From: Chryseobacterium sp. FH2
GTDB taxonomy: Bacteria > Bacteroidota > Bacteroidia > Flavobacteriales > Weeksellaceae
NCBI RefSeq assembly: GCF_001045455.1
Contig: NZ_LFNE01000012.1
Location: 1-64,000, forward strand
Length of the DNA: 64,000 nt
Direction: 5' to 3'
Part shown: piece by piece, positions 27,541 through 37,429 of the stretch
Position numbering within the stretch: the first letter of the stretch is position 1
Layout of the letters: each line of letters opens with the position of its first letter
The notes under the pieces: model-generated
Databases searched by the model: none
What the model saw: only the letters and a program-made list of their open reading frames with translations
What the model was told of the DNA's origin: nothing
Position numbers and translations under genes: made by a program

Positions 27541-28071
27541 TTGAAAAATAAAAGGATAGACTTTGAAGCCCGATTTTGGTCCGGTAGCAGGAAACATTCC
27601 GGGATAAAGCTTATTGAATCATTCTTCCATTTTAACGATTTGGTTACTGCCAAAGCGATGCTCAACAAAATTATGATCTATGCCGGGAAAAAGAAAACAG
27701 CGATCAATGAAGACTCTTCTGCGATCTTTCATTTTCATCAGGCCTTGCGGTCTTTTGTACGGGCGTGCTATGTAATCAGGCTAAAGGAAGAGAAATGGTC
27801 GATTCCCGTACCTCCTGAGAATCGTTCATCATTAATACAGGCTTCCCTTTCGGATGAGGAATATGTGAATCCAAACCTGGTATTTCAAAACGCTTTTGCA
27901 GAGTACTGTATCAAGGATTTTGATTATTACATCGCAGTGGCAGTCTATTTCTCAATGGGTATTTATGCTCACGCAGCTGAGAGCAAAATTTTCGCTCCCT
28001 ACATCCATCTTACCAAAATGTTGGATGCGGCGCATCTTATCCTCGAAAGAAGAATCCAACAAAATCAATAA
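27541..28071 (+). CDS. Conserved hypothetical protein (about 176 aa)
   Basis: An uncharacterised basic protein with a largely helical pattern. The longest frame starts with TTG at 27541. The frame is closed by a stop at 27487 and no ATG lies between, so either TTG is used or the start is the later ATG at 27658. I cannot name the family. GC content and codon use match the following TlpA/SusC genes rather than the AT-rich island to the left. It has no signal peptide. Confidence 0.6.
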   Translation: MKNKRIDFEARFWSGSRKHSGIKLIESFFHFNDLVTAKAMLNKIMIYAGKKKTAINEDSSAIFHFHQALRSFVRACYVIRLKEEKWSIPVPPENRSSLIQASLSDEEYVNPNLVFQNAFAEYCIKDFDYYIAVAVYFSMGIYAHAAESKIFAPYIHLTKMLDAAHLILERRIQQNQ

Positions 28072-28139
28072 CCATTAAAAGTAAAAATCAGAGAATGGAA
28101 AACAGTACATAGAACTTACACCATTATAATAAAAAAGCC

Positions 28140-28172
28140 CTTTCCGTAAGAGTTTGGCGACCAAACGGAAAG
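28140..28172 (+). promoter_or_regulatory. Stem-loop upstream of the thioredoxin/SusCD operon
   Basis: CTTTCCG (28140-28146) pairs with CGGAAAG (28166-28172) and TTTGG (28153-28157) pairs with CCAAA (28161-28165) around CGA. It lies 45 bp before the start codon at 28217, so it is either a terminator of the upstream gene or a 5' leader structure. Confidence 0.5.
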
Positions 28173-28216
28173 AGCATAATCAGTTATTAATAATTATTAA
28201 AAACCTATTCAAAAGT

Positions 28217-29518
28217 ATGAAAAATATCTTTTGCAGGGGAACCCTGTCCCTTGTTTTTACCCTTGTGGCAGCGACCACATCCTTTGCCCAGAACAAGTCT
28301 CTTAAAATCGGAGATTCCCTTCCAGAAAGTTTTTGGACGACACCACTGCATGTTGTCAACCATCCTCAGAAAACAATTGATCTTTCAGAGGACAAGAACA
28401 AATTAATTCTGATCGATTTTTGGAGTACGTGGTGCAGTGCATGCCTGATGAGTCTCCCAAAAATTGAAGCTTTACAACAAAAGTTTGGAAACAAGGTGAA
28501 AATCCTTCCTGTAAGCAGTCAGGATAAATCTGCTTTGGATAAATTCTTCTCTTCTTCAAATGGAAAGAAGTATAAAAGTATGATGTCCACCTACGAAGAC
28601 AAAAAGCTTCACGAACTATTCCCACACGCAGGCGTTCCATTTATTATATGGATAAAAGACGGAAAACTATTCAATTCCACCGATGCAGGACAGCTCACTG
28701 AACAGACCATCAATGAAGTTTTGAATGGAGACAAATCATCTTTGCAGACCATTATTCAAATGGACAGGGCAAGACCATTGATGCTTTCCGAAGATTATGA
28801 CCGTCAAAGAAATGTTCAGCTTCTCAATTATTCATTCTTTGTCAAAGGGCAGATTCCTGATATTGGTGCAGGAGGAACGTATCGAAAGACAGCATCAGGC
28901 AAAATCCACGGCAGACAGTTTACCAACCTGCCATTATGGGATATGTATTACGCTATAGGATATGAACTTTTCAGACAACAGGATAAAACATCTTTCACGG
29001 AAAAAAGGATGATTATCGAGGTAAAAGAACCAAAACAATTAATGCCCATAGAAAAAGCAGACGGCTCAAATGATGGAGCAAACCTCTATAGCTACGAGTT
29101 CATTATTCCCGAACATAAATCTGATTCTTTATACAATTATATGCTGGAAGATCTCAATCGTTACTCCGGTTATACCGTCACCTTTGAGAAAAGACCTGTA
29201 AAATGTTTTGTGTTAGTCAGAACAAGTGTGAAAGACAAACTGGCAACCAAAGGAGGTGAAAAACGTTCCACCTTCCCACAAACCCCATCCATCCTTAAAA
29301 ATGTACCGCTTAAAAATATGGTCAATATGCTGAATGGTGAGATTCCCATCAAGGAATTATTTATCGATGAGACAGGATACACAGGGAATGTAGACCTTGA
29401 AGTTTCGGGAGTCAAAGATATTTCCACATTAAAAAAAGAGCTTCAGAAATACGACCTTGACCTGATACCCCAAGAACGTCAGGTTTTGATGATGGTCATC
29501 AAAGACCAGCGGAATTAA
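28217..29518 (+). CDS. Secreted TlpA-type thioredoxin-like protein with DUF3738-like C-terminus
   Basis: The start at ATG 28217 gives a clean signal peptide (M-K-N-I-F-C-R-G, hydrophobic core, S-F-A-Q); an earlier ATG at 28154 would spoil it. The thioredoxin domain carries the active site F-W-S-T-W-C-S-A-C (redox CxxC). The C-terminal 200 residues resemble DUF3738 (TIGR03435-type) regions often fused to TlpA in Bacteroidota. The product works in the periplasm, reducing or sensing disulfides. It is followed after 56 bp by SusC and SusD genes and is probably co-transcribed with them. Confidence 0.8.
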   Translation: MKNIFCRGTLSLVFTLVAATTSFAQNKSLKIGDSLPESFWTTPLHVVNHPQKTIDLSEDKNKLILIDFWSTWCSACLMSLPKIEALQQKFGNKVKILPVSSQDKSALDKFFSSSNGKKYKSMMSTYEDKKLHELFPHAGVPFIIWIKDGKLFNSTDAGQLTEQTINEVLNGDKSSLQTIIQMDRARPLMLSEDYDRQRNVQLLNYSFFVKGQIPDIGAGGTYRKTASGKIHGRQFTNLPLWDMYYAIGYELFRQQDKTSFTEKRMIIEVKEPKQLMPIEKADGSNDGANLYSYEFIIPEHKSDSLYNYMLEDLNRYSGYTVTFEKRPVKCFVLVRTSVKDKLATKGGEKRSTFPQTPSILKNVPLKNMVNMLNGEIPIKELFIDETGYTGNVDLEVSGVKDISTLKKELQKYDLDLIPQERQVLMMVIKDQRN

Positions 29519-29574
29519 TATTTCACCGCTTGAATAATCATTGAATTTATATTAACGCAAAACTATATCAGACT

Positions 29575-32500
29575 ATGAAGAAATTATTAGTGCTTCCCGT
29601 CCTATGCTACTGTGTGCCTGTAATGGCACAGCAGATGTTTACGGGAAGTGTTATCGACGAAACAACCCACTTACCTGTACTCGGTGCAACTATCGCCATA
29701 CAGAACTCAAAAACCGTGACTACTACGGACAGATATGGAAATTTCAGCCTTACTACCAATGAGAAGAAAATCAATCTTGTCGTTCTTGGAAAAGGTTATG
29801 AAGAACAGGTCATTGTTTTGGAGCTTCCTTTGAAAGAACCGCTAAAAATTAATTTATCCGAAAAGGTAGCCCAAATTGATGAGGTGGTACTCACGACAGG
29901 TTATCAGAAAATCCCTAAAGAACGTTCCACAGGTTCTTTCTCATCGGTGAGTAATTCAGCCCTGAATACACAGGTTTCTACCAATATCCTTGACCGTTTA
30001 GCTGCTACCGCCAATGGAATTGTCATCAATAAAGGAACATCCCAAGGAGGCTCACAGATTATGGTCAGAGGTCTGAGTACTATTCAAGGTCCCAAGTCAC
30101 CTTTGATTGTCGTAGACAATTTTCCTTATGATGGAGACATCAGCAATATCGACCCCAACATTATTGAGAGCATTACCGTTCTCAAAGATGCCGCCGCATC
30201 TAGCATCTGGGGAGCAAGAGCCGCCAATGGAGTGATTGTCATTACCACCAAAACGGCAAAATACAATCAGCCTGTGACGGTCAATTTTAATACTTATCTA
30301 ATGACGAGTCCAAAGCCTGATTTTAATTATCTTAAAACGATGTCCAGCGCAGACTTCATTGATGTGGAACAGGAACTATTCAAGAAGAATTTCTACAATA
30401 CAGATATCAATTCTACAAGTCATCCCATATTATCACCTGTGGTTGACCTTTTGAATAAAGAAAAGAAAGGACTGCTTTCATCCGATTATGTACGAAATGA
30501 GATAGAACGTTTAAAGACCATTGATTCCCGAGACCAATTCCGAAAGTATATGTACCAGCCTTTGGAGAACAGACAATACTCTTTGAGTATGGCTGGCGGA
30601 GCGCCTCAGTTTTCTTGGACATCATCACTTGGATATGATGACAATACCGGAAATCTAGGAGAAAAATACGAACGTGTGAACCTCCGCTTCCAAAATACTT
30701 GGCAGCCTTTGAAGAACCTGACATTGAACACAGGAATCCTTTTCACTCATTCAGCGACCCAAAGCGGTCGCAGTGCTTTTGGAAGCATTATTATGAAAAC
30801 CAATTCCGTTCCCTATATGGAAATGGCGGACGCACTCGGAAATCCGTTAGCAGTTTCAAAATCATATGAACAAGGCTATAAATCGGCATTAGGAAACGGA
30901 AAATTACTGGACTGGAATTATTATCCGCTTACCGATTGGGAGCACAATACAACTAAAAGCAAAAGTTCGGAGATCATTCTCAACGCAGGATTGAATTACA
31001 AACTGTTGAAAGGATTGGATGTTGATTTAAAATATCAGTATCAGCGAACTACAGGACTTTCCAATATGCTGTATGATGAGGGAAGTTACTTTGTGAGGGA
31101 TTATGTAAATAGGTTCACGGTCATTAATTCCAATGGCAGTCTGACTTATAATGTTCCCAAAGGAGCTATAATAGATAAGACCAACTCACAATTGCTCATT
31201 AACAATTTTAGAGGTCAGTTGAATTTCAACAGAAGCTTTGGCAAACATCAGGTTTCAGCTATTTTGGGAAGCGAAGTAAGGGATTCCAATTCACAGTCGA
31301 GCAATAACCGATATTATGGCTATGACCCTAACAACCTTTCCTTTGGGATGGTAGACCTCAACAAGAGATTTCCAATCATTGCCGGAGGTACAGCTTTTAT
31401 CGATAATATGAATGCTTTGAGAGAAACGAACAATCGTTTTGTATCGGTCTATGCGAATGCAGCTTACACCTATGATAACCGATATACTATATCGGGAAGT
31501 GCCCGCCGTGATGCCAGTAATCTCTTCGGGTTAAAAACCAATGACCAATGGAATCCCTTCTGGTCAGCAGGTCTCTCTTGGAATGTAGTCAATGAAAAAT
31601 TCTATTCTGTGAACTGGCTTCCGAATCTTAAATTAAGAGGTTCATACGGTTTCAACGGAAATATCAATCCTGCAATGGTTGCCATAACAACGATGGCATT
31701 ACTTGGTGTTTCAACATACACGCAGGAGCAGATGGCAAGATTTGACAATTACTACAATCCCCAGCTTCGTTGGGAAACGGTCAGAATGATCAATGCGGGA
31801 TTGGATTTTGCAACCAAAAACAACAGAATCTCAGGTTCATTAGAGTATTTCCAGAAAAAAGGCGAAAATCTTTTCGGACAAGTTCCACTGGATTACACCA
31901 TTGGACTAAGCAGTCTTATATGGAATGTTGCGGGAATTGAAGGAAAAGGTGTTGATGTTGAACTCAAGACCATCAATGTCAACAAATCTTTCAGATGGCT
32001 CACCACCATTAACTTCAGTACCTACAAAGATAAAGTGACGAAATATTATCCGAGCAGTACTATGGCAAGGAACTTCGTACTTGCTTCCGTTCCCATATCA
32101 GGAATTGAGGGCTTACCTGTGTATTCGATGTTCGGCTACAAATGGGCAGGACTTGATCCTCAGACAGGTGACCCAAGAGGCTATCTGAACGGAGAGGTCA
32201 GTAAGGATTACGCCAATATAATGGGAGGTGATGTGAAAGACCTCCAATATTTCGGTTCTGCTGTACCTACTGTATATGGTTCTTTCACGAATACATTTGC
32301 TTATAAACAACTAAGCCTTGATGTAGGAATTACGTACAAGATGGGCTATTATTTCAGAAAACCATCCATTAACTACACCAGTTTATTCAGAGAATGGAAC
32401 GGTCACAGCGATTACGAGCAAAGATGGCAGAAACCGGGTGATGAAGCTTTTACCAATGTTCCTTCCAACCAATACGAAACTAACTCCAACAGAGACGCAT

Positions 32501-32754
32501 TCTATGCAGGTTCGGCTGCTCTCATTGAAAAAGGCGACCATATCCGTCTGCAGTACATCAATCTTGCATATGAGATCAGTAAAAGACAATGGTATAGTTT
32601 ACCACTTAAAAGTTTACAGCTGTATGCCAATGTGAGCAATCTCGGAATACTTTGGCAAGAGAGCAAAAGCGGGATTGACCCTGATTTCAATTTGGGAAAC
32701 AATACCTTAAAACCTCCTATGACCTTTACCTTAGGATTAAAAGCTAAATTTTAA
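29575..32754 (+). CDS. SusC/RagA-family TonB-dependent outer-membrane transporter
   Basis: 1059 residues with a signal peptide ending V-M-A-Q, an N-terminal carboxypeptidase-like repeat domain (G-S-V-I-D-E-T-T-H-L-P-V-L-G-A-T), a TonB-box-like segment (I-D-E-V-V-L-T-T-G-Y), a plug (V-D-N-F-P-Y-D-G, I-T-V-L-K-D-A-A-A-S-S-I-W-G-A-R-A-A-N-G) and a long beta-barrel ending in phenylalanine. It imports an unknown polymer or peptide together with the SusD-like lipoprotein, 2 bp downstream. The TlpA/SusC/SusD/regulator set suggests peptide or metal-complex uptake rather than glycan use, since no glycosidase is nearby. Confidence 0.92.
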   Translation: MKKLLVLPVLCYCVPVMAQQMFTGSVIDETTHLPVLGATIAIQNSKTVTTTDRYGNFSLTTNEKKINLVVLGKGYEEQVIVLELPLKEPLKINLSEKVAQIDEVVLTTGYQKIPKERSTGSFSSVSNSALNTQVSTNILDRLAATANGIVINKGTSQGGSQIMVRGLSTIQGPKSPLIVVDNFPYDGDISNIDPNIIESITVLKDAAASSIWGARAANGVIVITTKTAKYNQPVTVNFNTYLMTSPKPDFNYLKTMSSADFIDVEQELFKKNFYNTDINSTSHPILSPVVDLLNKEKKGLLSSDYVRNEIERLKTIDSRDQFRKYMYQPLENRQYSLSMAGGAPQFSWTSSLGYDDNTGNLGEKYERVNLRFQNTWQPLKNLTLNTGILFTHSATQSGRSAFGSIIMKTNSVPYMEMADALGNPLAVSKSYEQGYKSALGNGKLLDWNYYPLTDWEHNTTKSKSSEIILNAGLNYKLLKGLDVDLKYQYQRTTGLSNMLYDEGSYFVRDYVNRFTVINSNGSLTYNVPKGAIIDKTNSQLLINNFRGQLNFNRSFGKHQVSAILGSEVRDSNSQSSNNRYYGYDPNNLSFGMVDLNKRFPIIAGGTAFIDNMNALRETNNRFVSVYANAAYTYDNRYTISGSARRDASNLFGLKTNDQWNPFWSAGLSWNVVNEKFYSVNWLPNLKLRGSYGFNGNINPAMVAITTMALLGVSTYTQEQMARFDNYYNPQLRWETVRMINAGLDFATKNNRISGSLEYFQKKGENLFGQVPLDYTIGLSSLIWNVAGIEGKGVDVELKTINVNKSFRWLTTINFSTYKDKVTKYYPSSTMARNFVLASVPISGIEGLPVYSMFGYKWAGLDPQTGDPRGYLNGEVSKDYANIMGGDVKDLQYFGSAVPTVYGSFTNTFAYKQLSLDVGITYKMGYYFRKPSINYTSLFREWNGHSDYEQRWQKPGDEAFTNVPSNQYETNSNRDAFYAGSAALIEKGDHIRLQYINLAYEISKRQWYSLPLKSLQLYANVSNLGILWQESKSGIDPDFNLGNNTLKPPMTFTLGLKAKF

Positions 32755-32765
32755 AAATGATAGAA

Positions 32766-34115
32766 ATGAGAAAAACTAAAATACTTTTAATATCATTATC
32801 ATTAATTCTGACCTCATTTGGATGCAGTGATTTTTTAGACGAGAAGTCTGACCTGAAGCTGGCAACTCCCGATAGATTGGAAGACAACCAGATGCTTCTC
32901 AATAATTATGGTTTCCTTAATGTGGATTTTGCTTCGAGTGGAGAAACAAGTTCGGATGACTACTATCTTACGGATGCTGATTACAATGGCTTAAGCTTCG
33001 AGGCGACCAAACGTCTTTATACGTGGATGCCTGATAATGTTGCACCTCCTATTTCATCAGGAAATGATTGGTCTACTTGCTACAGGAGCATTTATATCTG
33101 CAATGCCGTTTTATTCAATATGCAGGACAAGAACTTTACAGGAGAACAGGCAGATAATATCAGAGGACAGGCGCTGGCACTTCGTGCTTTCCGCTATCTG
33201 GATGCAGCGCAGATCTGGTGTCCTGCTTATAATCCTCAGACCGCAGGGACAAATCTAGGACTTCCACTAAGACTTGACCCTGATATGAATATCCCATCAG
33301 TACGCTCAACGGTCAAACAAACCTATGATCAGATCATCAGTGACCTGCAAACTGCAATACCGCTACTTTTGCCTAAGCAGATTTCTGGTATGCGTATATC
33401 GAGAGCGGCAGCTTACGGTCTATTGGCTCGTACCTATCTATTTATGGGGGATTATAACAATGCACTTAACAATACTCAGCAGGCACTCAGCATTAATAAT
33501 GAACTGATGGATTTTAACACCCTTAATCCCAATATCGAATATCCAATCGAAGAAATGAGTAAGGAAATTCTTTTGTGGGCAGCTATGAAATACGAGTATC
33601 ATCTAATTCCTACAAAGATTCCTGACCATATTTACCAGATGTATGATAACAATGACTTACGCAAAACCGTATTTTTTAATAAGAATACTGCTAATGAAGT
33701 TTTATTCAAAGGCTATTACAACAATGTCAATGGACCGATAGTAAGTGTTGCAACAGATGAACTTTACCTTATGGCTGCAGAATGCAATGTAAGGCTGAAT
33801 AAAATTCAGGAAGGTATGGGGTATCTCAATGACCTACTTGTCAAAAGATGGAAAACTGGAACTTATGTTCCGATAACAGCTGATTCACAAACAGATGCTT
33901 TAAATATTATTTTGAAAGAAAGAAGGAAAGAGCTTTTGATTCGTGGACTAAGGTGGTCTGATCTGAAAAGGTACAATCGTGATGGTGCTAATATTGCACT
34001 TACCAGAACTGTTAACGGGAAAACCTATATATTGGCACCCAATGACCTGCGATATGCCATAGCCATTCCCGAAGATATTATTACGCTTACAGGAATGCCT
34101 CAGAATCCAAGATGA
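32766..34115 (+). CDS. SusD/RagB-family substrate-binding lipoprotein
   Basis: About 449 residues. The chosen start, ATG 32766 (M-R-K-T-K-I-L-L-I), gives a lipoprotein signal with lipobox T-S-F-G-C; an ATG nine bases earlier is possible. Helical TPR-like SusD features follow (A-L-A-L-R-A-F-R-Y-L-D-A-A-Q, Y-G-L-L-A-R-T-Y-L-F-M-G-D-Y), ending in L-K-E-R-R-K-E-L and L-R-W-S-D-L-K-R-Y-N. It caps the SusC barrel at the cell surface. It is the last gene before a strong terminator at 34122. Confidence 0.9.
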   Translation: MRKTKILLISLSLILTSFGCSDFLDEKSDLKLATPDRLEDNQMLLNNYGFLNVDFASSGETSSDDYYLTDADYNGLSFEATKRLYTWMPDNVAPPISSGNDWSTCYRSIYICNAVLFNMQDKNFTGEQADNIRGQALALRAFRYLDAAQIWCPAYNPQTAGTNLGLPLRLDPDMNIPSVRSTVKQTYDQIISDLQTAIPLLLPKQISGMRISRAAAYGLLARTYLFMGDYNNALNNTQQALSINNELMDFNTLNPNIEYPIEEMSKEILLWAAMKYEYHLIPTKIPDHIYQMYDNNDLRKTVFFNKNTANEVLFKGYYNNVNGPIVSVATDELYLMAAECNVRLNKIQEGMGYLNDLLVKRWKTGTYVPITADSQTDALNIILKERRKELLIRGLRWSDLKRYNRDGANIALTRTVNGKTYILAPNDLRYAIAIPEDIITLTGMPQNPR

Positions 34116-34121
34116 AAATAA

Positions 34122-34156
34122 TAGGGTTGGCTAAATATTGCCAACCCTACTTTTTA
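34122..34156. terminator. Bidirectional rho-independent terminator
   Basis: TAGGGTTGGC (34122-34131) pairs perfectly with GCCAACCCTA (34140-34149), 8-nt loop, followed by CTTTTT. It closes the SusCD operon on the plus strand and may also serve the convergent DUF6520-like gene. Confidence 0.85.
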
Positions 34157-34167
34157 AAAGAAAATTA

Positions 34168-34482
34168 TTATGGTCTTCTTTCTGTCGGATGAATAGCAAG
34201 AACTTGATCGTTGGTCAAACCACTAATTACATCCCCCAAATCACTTCCATCTGGAACAGTCATCGAACAAGGTCTGTTACCTGATATCAGACAAGATGGA
34301 CTTGTTCCTTCCACCCAATTGCTTACATTTTGGAAAGCACCTTCTGCAGTACTTGTGCTATTGTAGTAGAATTGTTTGTCAGCCACCTTTTTTTCCATCA
34401 CTTTAAAGGACATCACAGCCCCTGAGAATATCACGGCTGCAATCGCTACCGCATTAACTTTCAAAATTTGATTAAGTTTCAT
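34168..34482 (-). CDS. DUF6520-type small exported protein
   Basis: The likely start is the internal ATG at 34482 (M-K-L-N-Q-I-L-K), which gives a signal-like helix and a mature part of about 80 residues with two cysteines (S-C-L-I, P-C-S-M). Small proteins of this type are common beside SusCD/TlpA loci in Flavobacteriia. Function unknown; the longer start at 34506 puts charged residues before the signal and is less likely. It converges on the SusCD operon. Confidence 0.6.
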   Translation of the reverse strand: MKLNQILKVNAVAIAAVIFSGAVMSFKVMEKKVADKQFYYNSTSTAEGAFQNVSNWVEGTSPSCLISGNRPCSMTVPDGSDLGDVISGLTNDQVLAIHPTERRP

Positions 34483-34763
34483 AATTCCGGTCTTTTTATA
34501 GATCAAAAAAGATTACCTTAAAAACTTTAGAAATCTGTCTGAGAAGTAGAATTGAGTAAGTTAAGTCATTTAATTATACCCATAGATTAACGAATCTTGT
34601 CGTACCAAAATCCTATTCTTCATATTCTCAAACAAATTGTTGTTAATAAAATCATTTTAGAGTTTCGGATTGTTAAACAGCTTTCGGCTGTCTAATTTTA
34701 AGGTTGAACATTAATAGCAAATTCAGTCACGATCGATCACCCGTAAATAATACGGTAACATAC

Positions 34764-35192
34764 TTATTCAGCAGGCCTGCTGTATTTTAGATTTATACCT
34801 AAAGCGATAACAGAAAGGATTACACAGCCAATATTGAAATACAAATGCTGATGCCAGCTCATTTTCTCCAATAGTCCACCGCACGAACAAGGTAGATTTT
34901 TACTTGTCCTTAGTAGTAAATCGATATATACCGTGAAAATGAGCATCAAAACAAAGCTTCCTATAAGTCCTAGATTTCTGGTTTTTAAGTAGCATAACAA
35001 TCCTGCAATAAGAAATTCAACAATGATTATCGTGTAAGGCAGGAATTGCGAGAATCCATTCAACAATGGTGATGCTGAAATCTGAACCTGGAAATTCTCA
35101 AAATCCAATACCTTACTGATAGCTGCATAGCAAAAGAGAATAACAAAGAAAATGCTTACCGCAAATGGTATTATTTTTTTTAAATATTTCAT
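34764..35192 (-). CDS. MauE/DoxX-like membrane protein
   Basis: 142 residues with four membrane helices and a C-S-C-G-G motif between helices three and four, the mark of MauE-like members of the DoxX family. These are thought to serve thiol-disulfide exchange at the inner membrane. That fits the thioredoxin-like gene of the same locus. A Bacteroidota -7 box (TACATTTG) lies 68 bp upstream at 35260-35267. Confidence 0.75.
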   Translation of the reverse strand: MKYLKKIIPFAVSIFFVILFCYAAISKVLDFENFQVQISASPLLNGFSQFLPYTIIIVEFLIAGLLCYLKTRNLGLIGSFVLMLIFTVYIDLLLRTSKNLPCSCGGLLEKMSWHQHLYFNIGCVILSVIALGINLKYSRPAE

Positions 35193-35259
35193 GACATTAG
35201 TTTATTGTTGACAGTATTTCTGTGTGAAGTATATGTCTATTTTTCTTACCATTACTGAC

Positions 35260-35267
35260 CAAATGTA
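35260..35267 (-). promoter_or_regulatory. Predicted -7 promoter element for the MauE-like gene
   Basis: TACATTTG on the minus strand matches the Bacteroidota TAnnTTTG consensus. A TTG lies further upstream at a slightly short spacing (about 14 bp), so confidence is limited. Confidence 0.4.
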
Positions 35268-35589
35268 AAACAGAAATTCAACAAAAAAAACGATTTAAGA
35301 TGCCTGTTTCCTATGTCTGATGCCAGTTTATAAACTGATTCTCTATATCAAAATCCCAGAACGACATAACTGTAGGCTATAGTTTTTCATAAAAGTGATT
35401 ATAAGTTGGATTTAGATATTGTGCTTAAAAAGACAAATGATGCTTATTCATCACATCAAATGTTATTTTGTGTGAATAAGAACCGTGATCGATAGCATTT
35501 TGGTTATGTAGTTTACAAAACACTTGGATATTCCATAAAAAATAACGTAATTTTATAAAACGTTTTAATAAAATGAAGGTAACGTGCAG
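35268..35589. other. Intergenic region between the MauE-like gene and the TPR-AraC gene
   Basis: A divergent promoter region without an open frame. Apart from the -7 element at 35260 I see no clear operator or RNA structure. Confidence 0.4.
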
Positions 35590-37254
35590 ATGTTCAGGTT
35601 GTTTATATTGCTTTTGGTTTCCACTGCGGAATTATGGGTTGCGCAGAGCAAAGACAATGTGGCCTATCATCAGATCAGAAAAAAGTATGATCACCACAAG
35701 GTTAATGATATTACAGCACTTTCTTACGTTGACCTTTTAATTGCCCTCGCGAAAAAAGAAAAAAATTATTCTGAATTAACATATGCATACCAAGATGCCC
35801 TGAATTTTGAGCCATCAGGATACCGCAAAATGATGTATGCAGACAGTGCAATAACTTCTGCTCAGCATAGTTGTAATAACGATCTTATTGCCTCTGCTTA
35901 TCTTGGAAGAGGAATTGTGTCTTACTTTAATTTTAAAAACTACCAACCTGCATTGGATGATTATATCGAAGCATTATCCTACGCCAGATATAGCACTAGC
36001 CAATATGTAAAGTATAACATATTATATCATCTGGGTGTAATGCAGAGTTATCTGGGATATTATGATGAGGCGGTCAGTCAATTTGAGGACTGTTCTGCTT
36101 TCTTTAGACAGGAGATTTTGAAAAATAATTCCCCAGATACCCTGTACAATATGTGCAAAGGCTATTATAACAGTTTACATCAGCTTATCTATTGCTACCA
36201 GCAAATGGGAGATGATGATAGTGCCGACCACTTAATTGAAATAGGCAAGAGGGAAATACCCAAAGATTTAGATTTCGCCCAGTTAAGAGCTGTTTTTTTC
36301 AAATCTAAGGGTATTTCTGAATTCCGTAAGGGAAATTATGAGCAAAGTATTGCCGATCTCAATCGTGCACTTCCGGAATTGGTCAGGGTAAATGACTTTG
36401 CCTGGGTATCGGTGATCTACTTTTATCTGGGAAAGAATAAATTGGCTCAGCACCATCAACAAGAATCCTTTACTTTTTTTAGAAAAGTAGATTCTATTTA
36501 TCAGAAACATTATTTTTTCTTTCCTGAGCTTACGGAAAACTATAAGATTTTACTGGAGAATGCCCGTAAAAAATCAAATATAGATGAGACTTTATCTTTT
36601 GCTGATACCCTCCACGAAATTGAAAAAATGAACATAGAAGACAGACATTACCTTTCTACGAGGTTTGAATTGGAAGAGATAAAGATTGAATATTCCAGTA
36701 TTGCCCAACGTTACAGGAGCATCTTCGCTGGCGTTGTAGCTGTCTCTATGCTCTTATTTGCGTTCACGGTCAACACTTATCTGGAAAAAAAGCCTGAGAA
36801 AAAGTACGGTATGGTCTTAGCAGGTGTGGATATTAATGAACTGGAACCCGATGTCTCACCACCAAAATGGACATTGAGTGCAGAGATTCAAAACAGAATT
36901 CGGAAGAATCTACAGAAATTTGAAGATGAAAAAGAGTTTTTGGAACCGAAACTGAGTTTGAAAAAAATTGCAATAAGAGTAGGGACAAACCCTAATTATC
37001 TATCTGCCTACATTAACACAGAGAAAGGAATGCACTTTAACCGTTACCTAAGTGAGTTGCGCATCAAGTATATTGCCGAATTACTCGCAGAAGATCCTAT
37101 AGCAGCTCATCAGAAAACGGAAGTTCTTGCCAAGTTATGCGGAATTGCGTCCAGCTCAAACTTTCTAAAACTGTTTTCAGAGATTTATGGAATGCCACTG
37201 CAAGAGTATCAGCATCAGTGCAGAGCGAAGTTTACTTCGAATGACAGATTTTAA
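35590..37254 (+). CDS. TPR-repeat sensor with C-terminal AraC-type HTH
   Basis: About 554 residues. ATG 35590 is preferred over the GTG two codons earlier. The order is: signal or anchor helix (L-F-I-L-L-L-V-S-T-A), tetratricopeptide repeats (A-L-D-D-Y-I-E-A-L-S-Y-A-R-Y, S-I-A-D-L-N-R-A-L-P-E-L), one membrane helix (I-F-A-G-V-V-A-V-S-M-L-L-F-A-F) near residue 385, and a C-terminal AraC DNA-binding domain (L-S-L-K-K-I-A-I-R-V-G-T-N-P-N-Y-L). This one-piece sensor-regulator is typical of Flavobacteriia and probably controls the adjacent SusCD locus. Confidence 0.85.
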   Translation: MFRLFILLLVSTAELWVAQSKDNVAYHQIRKKYDHHKVNDITALSYVDLLIALAKKEKNYSELTYAYQDALNFEPSGYRKMMYADSAITSAQHSCNNDLIASAYLGRGIVSYFNFKNYQPALDDYIEALSYARYSTSQYVKYNILYHLGVMQSYLGYYDEAVSQFEDCSAFFRQEILKNNSPDTLYNMCKGYYNSLHQLIYCYQQMGDDDSADHLIEIGKREIPKDLDFAQLRAVFFKSKGISEFRKGNYEQSIADLNRALPELVRVNDFAWVSVIYFYLGKNKLAQHHQQESFTFFRKVDSIYQKHYFFFPELTENYKILLENARKKSNIDETLSFADTLHEIEKMNIEDRHYLSTRFELEEIKIEYSSIAQRYRSIFAGVVAVSMLLFAFTVNTYLEKKPEKKYGMVLAGVDINELEPDVSPPKWTLSAEIQNRIRKNLQKFEDEKEFLEPKLSLKKIAIRVGTNPNYLSAYINTEKGMHFNRYLSELRIKYIAELLAEDPIAAHQKTEVLAKLCGIASSSNFLKLFSEIYGMPLQEYQHQCRAKFTSNDRF

Positions 37255-37374
37255 TTAAATCGTGTTGGATGGATGTACAACACTTCTCAAATCGTAAAGT
37301 TTTCAGGTATCTACATTTTAGACATTACCTAAATCAATTTCATAGATTTTCTCTGATTCAAGAGATTGAATGAA

Positions 37375-37404
37375 TTGAAACGAAGCGATTATTGTGTAAA
37401 TTTG
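37375..37404 (+). promoter_or_regulatory. Bacteroidota-type promoter for the Crp-family gene
   Basis: TTG at 37375-37377, 19 bp, then TAAATTTG at 37397-37404, a full match to TTG / TAnnTTTG, with the start codon 26 bp downstream at 37430. Confidence 0.7.
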
Positions 37405-37429
37405 ATAGCTAATCGCTAATTATTGGTAT

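Noticed and set aside
28154-28216. Longer start for the TlpA-type gene at ATG 28154
   Set aside because: It would put a lysine-rich tail before the signal peptide; ATG 28217 gives a normal one.
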